A stretch of 14,836 bases of DNA, taken from assembly GCA_002309615.1 (NCBI GenBank), contig DBXT01000029.1, forward strand, positions 54,792-69,627, given 5' to 3'. The translations under genes and the position numbers were made by a program. Shown here one piece after another: positions 1-5,611 of the stretch (its first letter is position 1; each line of letters begins with the position of its first letter). Under the pieces are notes generated by a model. That model did no database searches, was not told the DNA's origin, and worked only from the letters and a program-made list of their open reading frames with translations. Source of the DNA: Bacteroidales bacterium UBA1205. Its GTDB lineage: Bacteria; Bacteroidota; Bacteroidia; Bacteroidales; WCHB1-69.

Positions 1-317
1 ACTAAATGATCATAAAATATGATATCTATGTCCATGCTACGGTCTTCATAATGATGTGATGCATGAGGCTTGCGTCCCAAAAGTTGTTCTATATCCAAAC
101 ATTGTTGCAAGGTGTCTTCCGGAGAAAGATTTGTTTTGATAATCAATGCTATATTTACAAAATCATGCTCGGATGAATAGCCCCATGCAGGAGATGCATA
201 ATAATGGGATGTAGAAACAATAGTCCCTATGCGTTCCTTAATGTAAAGAAACAATTGTTGGTATTTGCTAACGGTATTGTCAATATTACCGCCCGCTAAA
301 AGATAGACCAGATGCAT
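1..317 (-). CDS. folK: HPPK, dihydropterin pyrophosphokinase (3' end cut by window edge)
   Basis: Transfers pyrophosphate from ATP to 6-hydroxymethyl-7,8-dihydropterin, the step before dihydropteroate synthase in cytosolic folate synthesis. The visible part is 105 codons starting at ATG 315-317. It begins MHLVYLLAGGN, matching the usual glycine-asparagine start of the family, has HDFVN near residues 51-55, and carries the hallmark DRSMDIDII at residues 92-100. Asp96 and Asp98 there correspond to the two magnesium ligands of E. coli FolK. The family is usually 130-170 residues, so roughly the last quarter lies outside the window. The start codon is 3 bases beyond the hutI stop, so it should be the last or a late gene of a cobB-hutI-folK unit. 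Nothing looks broken; the truncation is only the window edge. Confidence 0.93.
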   Translation of the reverse strand, partial: MHLVYLLAGGNIDNTVSKYQQLFLYIKERIGTIVSTSHYYASPAWGYSSEHDFVNIALIIKTNLSPEDTLQQCLDIEQLLGRKPHASHHYEDRSMDIDIIFYDHL

Positions 318-320
318 GTA

Positions 321-1553
321 TTATTGTACTTTCCCGTTGAGAATAACTGTTTTCACTTTGTTGTCACCAAAAGAATAAGGCATATATTGATAAGTAGGTA
401 TAGGTTTGGTAATAAATACATTAGCAATTTTTCCTTTACAAATGGAACCTAATTCTTTGTTGACATCCATAGCATAGGCGGTATTGATGGTGGTGGCATT
501 GATAACTTCTTCAGGAAGGAGTTTGTACTTCACACAACCCATTGTCAAAACAAGTTGCATGTTGCCGGAAGGACACGATCCCGGATTGAAATCGCTGGCC
601 ATGGCAATAGGCAAACCTTTTTCTATCATTTTTCTGGCAGGAGCGAAAGGCATTTCTAAGAAAAATGCAGCTCCGGGCAGCAAAGTCGGCATGGTGTGAG
701 AAGATAATAATGCTGCAATTTCTTCATCTCCGGTGCATTCAAGATGATCTACCGATAGGGCATTATATTTTGTGCCAATTTGTATGCCACCTGAAAAATC
801 TAATTCGTTGGCATGAATTTTTGGACGAAGTCCGTATCGGATACCTGCTTCTAACATACATGCAGTTTCTTCGGGAGTAAAAAATCCTCTATCGCAGAAA
901 ACATCAATAAAATCTGCTAATTTTTCTTCTGCTACCTGCGGAATCATTTCATTGACAATCAAATTAACGTATTCTGTTTGACGACCTTTGTATTCCGGAG
1001 GAACGGCATGTGCTCCTAAAAAGGTAGCTTTGATGGTAAGAGGTGATTTTTCTTTTAGCAATTTGATGACTTTCAACATTTTAAGTTCATCTTTTGTTGA
1101 TAACCCATAACCGCTTTTTATTTCTACTGCACCCGTTCCATATTGTTTTATCGTTTCCAGACGTTGCCAAGCATCGTTGAAGAGTTCTTCTTCGGAAGCG
1201 TCTCTTAAGTGTTGTACTGTAAAAAGAATGCCCCCGCCACGTTTGGCAATTTCTTCGTAGGAAAGTCCTTGTATTTTGTCAATATATTCTATTTCCCGAC
1301 TGCCATAATAGACAATATGTGTGTGAGAATCGCAAAAAGACGGAAATACCATACATTCTTCTGCATCAATAATTTCATCTGCAGATGTTTGCAGATTTTT
1401 CATTTCTCCGAAATCTTTTATTTTGTTGCCTTCTATTAGTAGCCAAGCATTCTTAATGGTGGATAAATCACGCATTTGTGCTCCTGCCTTGTAAGCAGTA
1501 GGAGTTGTCTCTACTTGTATAAGTTCTTTTATATTTTTTATTAATAAACTCAT
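321..1553 (-). CDS. hutI: Imidazolonepropionase
   Basis: Hydrolyses 4-imidazolone-5-propanoate to N-formimidoyl-L-glutamate, the third step of histidine breakdown, in the cytosol. The 410-residue length is normal for HutI. It is an amidohydrolase-fold protein: the metal-binding HxH is His77/His79 in CDSHTH, followed by EIKSGYGLS (144-152), His182 in GAHAVPPEY, His247 in KIHANELD, His270 in SVDHLE and the catalytic-region Asp321 in ASDFNPGSCPSGN. Every landmark I expect is present, so it should be active. The genes for the other steps (hutH, hutU, and hutG or ftcD) are not next to it; they must be elsewhere or absent. It starts 10 bases after the sirtuin gene and ends 3 bases before folK, so it is probably cotranscribed with both. 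Confidence 0.96.
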   Translation of the reverse strand: MSLLIKNIKELIQVETTPTAYKAGAQMRDLSTIKNAWLLIEGNKIKDFGEMKNLQTSADEIIDAEECMVFPSFCDSHTHIVYYGSREIEYIDKIQGLSYEEIAKRGGGILFTVQHLRDASEEELFNDAWQRLETIKQYGTGAVEIKSGYGLSTKDELKMLKVIKLLKEKSPLTIKATFLGAHAVPPEYKGRQTEYVNLIVNEMIPQVAEEKLADFIDVFCDRGFFTPEETACMLEAGIRYGLRPKIHANELDFSGGIQIGTKYNALSVDHLECTGDEEIAALLSSHTMPTLLPGAAFFLEMPFAPARKMIEKGLPIAMASDFNPGSCPSGNMQLVLTMGCVKYKLLPEEVINATTINTAYAMDVNKELGSICKGKIANVFITKPIPTYQYMPYSFGDNKVKTVILNGKVQ

Positions 1554-1563
1554 AATCGATAAA

Positions 1564-2259
1564 TTATAGATAATTTTCTTTTAATATTTGTACCAATTTT
1601 TTCATTCCACTAGATGCCACATCTTGAATAACAGTAACATGGTTGTGTTGTACATTTACTTCTTTAGGATCAATAAGAAAGATGGGAGTGCCCGGTCGGG
1701 TGTAATGAATAAGACCTGCTGCAGGATATACAACCATAGAAGTGCCGACAATGACAAATATATCTGCTTTTTGGCAATCTTCTATAGCAGGTTCAATCAT
1801 AGGAACGGCTTCGTTGAACCAAACAATATGTGGACGAAGTTGGGCACCATCTTCTGCCTTGTCGCCTATATGAACTTCGTATTGTTCCGGTGAGAGTTGA
1901 TAGACAAGGTTTTCGTTTCTTTCAGAACGGACTTTTGTCAATTCTCCGTGGAGGTGGATAATTTTTTTGCTACCAGCTCTTTCATGCAGATTGTCAACAT
2001 TTTGTGTAATGATAGTTACATCAAAAAATTCTTCTAATTCTGCTAAACCGATGTGACCATAGTTGGGTTGTGAAGTCAACAATTGTTTTCTTCTTTCGTT
2101 ATAAAATTGGGTAACCAATTGAGGATTTTTTCTCCAACCTTCCGGAGTGGCAACATCTTCCACTCTATATTGTTCCCATAAACCATTGGAATCTCTAAAT
2201 GTGCTAATGCCGCTTTCTGCGCTGATACCTGCACCTGTAAGGACAACTAATTTTTTCAT
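1564..2259 (-). CDS. cobB: SIR2-family NAD-dependent protein deacylase (class III type)
   Basis: Removes acyl groups from lysine side chains using NAD+, giving nicotinamide and O-acyl-ADP-ribose. The 231-residue protein has the NAD-binding GAGISAESGISTFR (9-22), TQNVDNLHERAG (85-96), catalytic His104 in HLHGE, and GTSMVVYPAA (172-181). Tyr53 and Arg56 in FYNERR fit the YxxR pair that in SIRT5 and E. coli CobB reads acidic acyl groups, so desuccinylase or demalonylase activity is likely alongside deacetylation (inference). Oddly, the region between residues 105 and 150, where most sirtuins hold four zinc-binding cysteines, has none; the only cysteine in the protein is Cys162. The gene leads a unit with hutI and folK and has its own TAnnTTTG box just upstream. 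Confidence 0.93.
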   Translation of the reverse strand: MKKLVVLTGAGISAESGISTFRDSNGLWEQYRVEDVATPEGWRKNPQLVTQFYNERRKQLLTSQPNYGHIGLAELEEFFDVTIITQNVDNLHERAGSKKIIHLHGELTKVRSERNENLVYQLSPEQYEVHIGDKAEDGAQLRPHIVWFNEAVPMIEPAIEDCQKADIFVIVGTSMVVYPAAGLIHYTRPGTPIFLIDPKEVNVQHNHVTVIQDVASSGMKKLVQILKENYL

Positions 2260-2283
2260 ATCTATTCAGTAAAAATTGATATG

Positions 2284-2291
2284 CAAAAATA
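2284..2291 (-). promoter_or_regulatory. Bacteroides-type -7 box for cobB-hutI-folK
   Basis: On the minus strand this reads TATTTTTG, a perfect TAnnTTTG match, with its downstream edge 24 bases before the cobB ATG. Transcription would start about 6-7 bases downstream, giving a leader of only about 18 nucleotides. No clear -33 TTTG lies at the expected distance. The box sits in the 84-base gap behind thpR. Confidence 0.6.
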
Positions 2292-2343
2292 TAAAAAAGT
2301 TGTGAGATGAAAGCAGAAAAAATAAATTTTTAGAAAAAGGAAA

Positions 2344-2910
2344 TTATTTTATTAATGGAAACTTCTGTAAAGCAATGTATTGAGGTTGATAGCCTTTGGT
2401 AAGTATGCTTTCGTAGAGTACAATTTCATTCACTTGAACAGGAATAGGTTGGGATAGTTGGTTACGATGAATGGCATCCCAAAACATTTTTCTGTCATCT
2501 ATTTGATGAATACGGGCTAAGGTAAGGTGAGGTACAAAGTTGCCTACATCTTTTTTAATGCCTAATAATCGTAATTGTTGTTCCAATAAGGAATGTAAAT
2601 GTTGCAAGTTGGTGTTTTCTTTGGTAGAAAGAATGATTACACGAGGATGATACTGGCTGCCAAAAGCCTTGATTTGGTCCAATTCAAATTGGAATGGGGA
2701 AACGGGAGTGGTGCAAAAACGAATTTTTTCTATAAGTTGCGGCAAGTTGTCTTCTTTAAAATTGCCAATAAATTTCAAAGTGAGATGAAAAAGATTAGCA
2801 TTCACCCAATTTACTTTGTCCAATTTTGACATAGACGAGCGTAAACGAGATATCAAATTGATAATTTGCTCGTCGGGATGAAAACTGATAGCGATAAATA
2901 ATCTTTTCAT
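2344..2910 (-). CDS. thpR: RNA 2',3'-cyclic phosphodiesterase (LigT/2H family)
   Basis: Member of the 2H phosphoesterase superfamily, whose ThpR/LigT branch opens 2',3'-cyclic phosphates on RNA ends to 2'-phosphates and may act in RNA repair or tRNA processing. Two HxT motifs define the active site; counting from the ATG at 2908-2910 (188 residues) they are FHLTLKFIG with His42/Thr44 and FVPHLTLARI with His128/Thr130. RLFIAIS at the N-terminus is also typical. A TTG codon directly in front (2911-2913) could extend it by one residue, but the ATG is the natural start. The start lies only 11 bases past the T-run of a strong hairpin, so there is no room for a promoter between the two. The exact cellular substrate is not certain. 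Confidence 0.93.
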   Translation of the reverse strand: MKRLFIAISFHPDEQIINLISRLRSSMSKLDKVNWVNANLFHLTLKFIGNFKEDNLPQLIEKIRFCTTPVSPFQFELDQIKAFGSQYHPRVIILSTKENTNLQHLHSLLEQQLRLLGIKKDVGNFVPHLTLARIHQIDDRKMFWDAIHRNQLSQPIPVQVNEIVLYESILTKGYQPQYIALQKFPLIK

Positions 2911-2920
2911 CAAATAGTGT

Positions 2921-2952
2921 ATAAAAAAAATAGGGCTTCAGCCCTTTTTTTT
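2921..2952 (-). terminator. Intrinsic terminator after DUF4295, in front of thpR
   Basis: A 5-bp stem AGGGC/GCCCT with loop TTCA (2932-2945) has a T-run on each side. Read on the minus strand the hairpin is followed by TATTTTTTTTAT, so it should end the rpmG-DUF4295 transcript. The opposite T-run (2945-2952) makes it symmetrical and able to work on the plus strand as well. It lies immediately before thpR, so it could act as an attenuator for that gene. Confidence 0.82.
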
Positions 2953-2991
2953 CCCGTATATTTACAACGGCAATAAATTTTTAAGCAAAAA

Positions 2992-3144
2992 TTAGTTTGC
3001 TAAAAATTCTTTTACTTGATCGGTAGGAACAATAGTTTCTTTGAAGGTGTAGGCACCTGTTTTTGCAGAACGTTCCATACGTATAACTTTTGCAAAATCT
3101 TTACCGGAAGATTTCTTTAATGTTGCAACAACTTTCTTTGCCAT
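2992..3144 (-). CDS. DUF4295 family small protein (Bacteroidota ribosome-associated)
   Basis: A 50-residue, lysine-rich protein beginning MAKKVVATLKKSSGKDFAKV and containing RMERSAKTGAYTFKETIVP, the pattern of DUF4295, which is known from Bacteroidota and normally lies beside rpmG. It starts 7 bases after the rpmG stop, so the two must be cotranscribed. A structure of the Flavobacterium johnsoniae ribosome revealed an extra protein named bL38; I believe this family is that protein, but I cannot confirm the identity here. In related genomes I expect ftsY next; here a terminator and thpR follow instead. The reading frame, start and stop are clear, although the gene is short. Confidence 0.88.
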   Translation of the reverse strand: MAKKVVATLKKSSGKDFAKVIRMERSAKTGAYTFKETIVPTDQVKEFLAN

Positions 3145-3151
3145 ATGTCAA

Positions 3152-3340
3152 TTATTTTATTTCTTTGTGAACTGTAACTTTTTTCAAAAATGGATTGTAT
3201 TTTTTCAATTCCAATCTATCTGGAGTGTTTTTACGATTTTTAGTAGTAATATATCTTGACATGCCAGGAACTCCGCTTGCTTTTTGTTCTGTGCATTCAA
3301 GTATCACTTGCTGTCTTGCTTCTTTATTTTTCTTTGCCAT
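3152..3340 (-). CDS. rpmG: 50S ribosomal protein L33
   Basis: Structural protein of the large ribosomal subunit, near the E site. The 62 residues include ILECTEQKASGVPGMSRYIT, TTKNRKNTPDRLELKKY and the ending NPFLKKVTVHKEIK, all typical of L33. Only one cysteine (Cys16) is present, so the two CxxC zinc motifs of the C+ form are missing and this is a zinc-independent C- type. The ATG at 3338-3340 follows a TAnnTTTG box by about 30 bases. The gene is first in a two-gene unit with DUF4295. L28 (rpmB), which usually sits just upstream in this phylum, is not present in the following 300 bases. Confidence 0.96.
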   Translation of the reverse strand: MAKKNKEARQQVILECTEQKASGVPGMSRYITTKNRKNTPDRLELKKYNPFLKKVTVHKEIK

Positions 3341-3617
3341 TGCTTTAAATCTTTTTTATTTTTTAGGAATGCAAAAGTATCATTTTTTTATCAAACAAAA
3401 GCAAAGAAAACAAAATTTTGTTACAAGGATTTAAAATCAATTATAAAAATCAATCAATCAGTTAATTACAACTCAGCCAAAATGTCAAAAACGAAAAAAA
3501 ATGGCAGAAAAAACAAAAAAAGAGACAAAAAAGTAGAACTAAAATGTCATCATTTTGCATAAATTTCAACAAAAATCGGTTGATAAAGATATAAATAATG
3601 ATTAGAAAAAAAAGTGT
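3341..3617. other. AT-rich divergent intergenic region
   Basis: Gene-free stretch between the minus-strand rpmG unit and the plus-strand tRNA-gmk run. Besides the rpmG promoter it holds many short A-tracts. Four of them (3494-3501, 3508-3513, 3515-3521, 3527-3532) have centres 7.5-13 bases apart, about one helical turn on average, which may bend the DNA. There is a short inverted repeat AAAATG-N4-CATTTT (3541-3556). A 26-codon basic ORF on the plus strand (3482-3562) exists, but I treat it as a product of the A-rich composition. No rpmB, RNA gene or mobile element is visible. Confidence 0.6.
3372..3379 (-). promoter_or_regulatory. -7 box for rpmG-DUF4295
   Basis: Reads TACTTTTG on the minus strand, a perfect TAnnTTTG match, with its downstream edge 31 bases before the rpmG ATG. 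Minus-strand TTTG copies occur 16 and 22 bases upstream (3396-3399 and 3402-3405); the second is near the 19-21 base spacing expected for a -33 element. Confidence 0.65.
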
Positions 3618-3625
3618 TATCTTTG
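3618..3625 (+). promoter_or_regulatory. -7 box for tRNA-Leu and gmk
   Basis: TATCTTTG, a perfect TAnnTTTG match, ends 13 bases before the first base of the tRNA. Transcription should therefore start about 6 bases ahead of the mature 5' end, leaving a very short leader for RNase P. No TTTG at the -33 position is evident. It is the only candidate promoter I see for the plus-strand run that follows. Confidence 0.65.
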
Positions 3626-3638
3626 CAAAATGAAATTT

Positions 3639-3722
3639 GCCCGAATGGCGGAATTGGTAGACGCGCTACATTCAGGGTGTAGTAACCAATTGGTTGTGCA
3701 AGTTCAAATCTTGTTTCGGGTA
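3639..3722 (+). tRNA. tRNA-Leu (anticodon CAG)
   Basis: The 84 bases fold as a class II tRNA. The acceptor stem is GCCCGAA with TTCGGGT (one G-U pair) and the discriminator is A. The D-stem is GCG/CGC around AATTGGTAGA. The anticodon stem is CTACA/TGTAG with loop TTCAGGG, so the anticodon CAG is at 3673-3675 and reads CUG. The long variable arm has AACC/GGTT (3684-3695), and the T-arm is GCAAG-TTCAAAT-CTTGT. The 3' CCA is not encoded and must be added. It lies only 14 bases before gmk. No integrase or attachment-site repeat accompanies it. Confidence 0.97.
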
Positions 3723-3736
3723 CAAAGAAGATAATA

Positions 3737-4303
3737 ATGAATGGCAAATTGATAATTTTTTCAGCCCCGTCCGGCACAGGAAAAACAACAATAGTAAAGC
3801 GATTGTTGAGTATGGGCTTGCCATTGGAATTTTCAATCTCCGCTACTAGTCGCAAAATGCGACAAGGTGAGCAACATGGCGTTGACTATTACTTTTATAC
3901 TCCGGAAATTTTTAAAGAAAAAATTGACAAAGAAGAATTTTTGGAATGGGTAGAAGTTTATGAAAATCAATTTTATGGCACCTTAAAAACCGAATTGGAC
4001 AGAATTTGGCAAAAAGGCAAACATGTTATTTTCGATGTAGATGCAATCGGCGGAATGAACATCAAACAAAAATTTCCAAATAATTCATTGGCAATATTTC
4101 TGATGCCGCCATCTTTACAAGAATTGCGTAATAGACTTAACAAAAGAGGCACCGAAACCCCGGAATCGTTGGCACTGCGTTTGGATAGAGCAGAATATGA
4201 AATGGGTTTTGCCAAACAATTTGACAAAGTAATTACTAACGATAATTTAGAAGAGGCTACGCAGAAAACATATAATACAATAGTAGAATTTTTAAATCAA
4301 TGA
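3737..4303 (+). CDS. gmk: Guanylate kinase
   Basis: Phosphorylates GMP (and dGMP) to the diphosphate with ATP, an essential cytosolic step in purine nucleotide supply. The 188-residue length is normal. The P-loop is SAPSGTGKT (9-17). The GMP-binding segment is SATSRKMRQGEQHGVDYYF (35-53). FDVDAIGGMNIK (99-110) matches the conserved Asp-x-Asp strand, and RGTETPESLALRL (137-149) is the lid region with its arginines. The ATG is 14 bases after the tRNA-Leu 3' end, so the mRNA leader probably begins with the tRNA and is cut by tRNA processing. Its stop overlaps the next start in an ATGA (4300-4303). It is separated from the YicC-family and nadD genes I usually expect as neighbours. Confidence 0.97.
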   Translation: MNGKLIIFSAPSGTGKTTIVKRLLSMGLPLEFSISATSRKMRQGEQHGVDYYFYTPEIFKEKIDKEEFLEWVEVYENQFYGTLKTELDRIWQKGKHVIFDVDAIGGMNIKQKFPNNSLAIFLMPPSLQELRNRLNKRGTETPESLALRLDRAEYEMGFAKQFDKVITNDNLEEATQKTYNTIVEFLNQ

Positions 4304-5049
4304 ACACTCCTCTTATCAGTATTATAACAGTAGTTTATAACAGCGAAAAATACATAGAAGGAACACTGAAAAGTATTCAAAATCAAACTTGTAAAGATTT
4401 TGAATATATAATCATCGATGGAGATTCCAAAGATAATACATTGTCTATCATTCAACGGTATCAAGATGTAGTCAGCAAATTGATTAGCGAAACCGATAAG
4501 GGTTTATACGATGCTATGAACAAGGGTTTGCAAATGGCAAAAGGTCAGTTTGTGTGGTTTATCAATAGTGGCGACAAAATTTATGCTGACAATACGGTGG
4601 AAAATATTGTCAACTTGTATGCCGACAATCCGACAGCAGATATTTTCTATGGTCAGACACAATTGATAGACGAAAATGACAACATATTGGGAATGAGAAA
4701 AAAAACAGCCCCGGACAAATTGAATAAAGATAGTTTGAAAATGGGTTTGATGGTTTGTCATCAATCCATTTTGGTAAAAAAAACTATTGCCGATAACTAC
4801 AATTTGCAGTTAAAGGTAGCAGCCGACTATTTGTGGGTATTGTCAGCATTGGAAAAAGCTCACAACATTGTTAATACAAGACAAATTTTGTCGCGTTATT
4901 TAGAAAATGGATTTTCGGCAAACAATCAGTTTTTGGCCAATCGGGAACGATTGAAGGTAATGATAGAACATTATGGTCTGTGGTCAACATTGTGTTCTCA
5001 TGTAAAAATCACTTTGAGATATTTGTTGAATAAAATAAAAGAAAAATAA
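4300..5049 (+). CDS. Family 2 glycosyltransferase
   Basis: Inverting nucleotide-sugar glycosyltransferase with a GT-A fold, likely adding a sugar to a lipid carrier or growing cell-surface glycan at the inner face of the membrane. The 249 residues open with PLISIITVVYNSEKYIEGTL and IIIDGDSKDNT (37-47), the nucleotide-sugar site. SETDKGLYDAMNKG (63-76) is the signature of the WcaA-like group, and NSGD (89-92) takes the place of the DxD metal motif. There is no signal peptide or clear membrane span. The overlap with gmk (4 bases) and the 4-base gap to the acyltransferase make it part of the operon. The sugar and acceptor cannot be told from sequence; no other polysaccharide genes are in the window. 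Confidence 0.88.
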   Translation: MNTPLISIITVVYNSEKYIEGTLKSIQNQTCKDFEYIIIDGDSKDNTLSIIQRYQDVVSKLISETDKGLYDAMNKGLQMAKGQFVWFINSGDKIYADNTVENIVNLYADNPTADIFYGQTQLIDENDNILGMRKKTAPDKLNKDSLKMGLMVCHQSILVKKTIADNYNLQLKVAADYLWVLSALEKAHNIVNTRQILSRYLENGFSANNQFLANRERLKVMIEHYGLWSTLCSHVKITLRYLLNKIKEK

Positions 5050-5053
5050 TATT

Positions 5054-5605
5054 ATGTGGGCTAAATTTTGTTTATGGTTGTTGCATGTATTAGGTTGGAC
5101 GGCAGTAGATAAGCCTTGTGAGGAAGATAAGGTTATTATATTAGGCGTTCCACATACTTCCAACTGGGATTTTTTGATTTCTTATCTTTATTATACCGGA
5201 GTTGGCGGCAAAGCAAATGTTTTGATGAAAAAAGAAATGTTCAAAGGACCATTGGGTTTTTTATTGAAAAAAATGGGAGCCATTCCTGTAGATAGAAAAA
5301 ATGCTGCCACAATGGTTCGAAGTGTGATAGACGAATTTAATAATAATGATAGAGTTCATTTGGCATTGAGTCCAGAAGGAACTAGAAAACCTATCAGAAA
5401 ATGGAAAACAGGCTTCCACACTATTGCAAAACATACCGGCGCGACAGTTTATTTAGGATATTTTGACTGGGGAACCAAAAGAATAGGAAGAGGTGAAAAA
5501 TTTGAACTCAGCGATGATACAAAAGCTGATATGGAAAAAATACAAGCTATCTATGAACAAATGCATCTGGTGGGAAAACATAATGAAAATTATTTAACGC
5601 ATTAA
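5054..5605 (+). CDS. PlsC-type acyltransferase (LPLAT family)
   Basis: Predicted glycerolipid acyltransferase moving an acyl chain from acyl-CoA or acyl-ACP to a lysophospholipid or similar acceptor at the cytoplasmic membrane. In 183 residues it has the catalytic HTSNWD (His34, Asp39, the Hx4D motif), MGAIPVDR (74-81, motif II) and SPEGTRK (106-112, motif III). The first 15 residues, MWAKFCLWLLHVLGW, are hydrophobic enough to touch the membrane. It is shorter than standard PlsC (about 240), so it may belong to the short bacterial branch with other acceptors. It sits 4 bases after the glycosyltransferase and 6 bases before the acyl ligase, which suggests that the ligase supplies its donor. 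Substrates are inferred, not shown. Confidence 0.88.
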   Translation: MWAKFCLWLLHVLGWTAVDKPCEEDKVIILGVPHTSNWDFLISYLYYTGVGGKANVLMKKEMFKGPLGFLLKKMGAIPVDRKNAATMVRSVIDEFNNNDRVHLALSPEGTRKPIRKWKTGFHTIAKHTGATVYLGYFDWGTKRIGRGEKFELSDDTKADMEKIQAIYEQMHLVGKHNENYLTH

Positions 5606-5611
5606 AAAAGA

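Noticed and set aside
321..1553. A histidine-utilisation operon
   Set aside because: Only hutI is present; the neighbours are folK and a sirtuin, not hut genes.
3541..3556. AAAATG-N4-CATTTT hairpin as a terminator
   Set aside because: Weak AT stem without a following T-run and with no gene ending before it.
3482..3562. 26-codon lysine-rich plus-strand ORF as a real small protein gene
   Set aside because: It is made almost entirely of A-tracts, has no TAnnTTTG box in front, and does not resemble the THX or other small ribosomal proteins I know.
3639..3722. tRNA-Leu as an integration site for a mobile element
   Set aside because: No integrase, no repeat of the tRNA 3' end, and housekeeping genes on both sides.
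3550..3855. Minus-strand ORF of about 100 codons across the tRNA and the start of gmk
   Set aside because: It runs antisense through the tRNA and gmk and has no protein-like features; both of those are certain.
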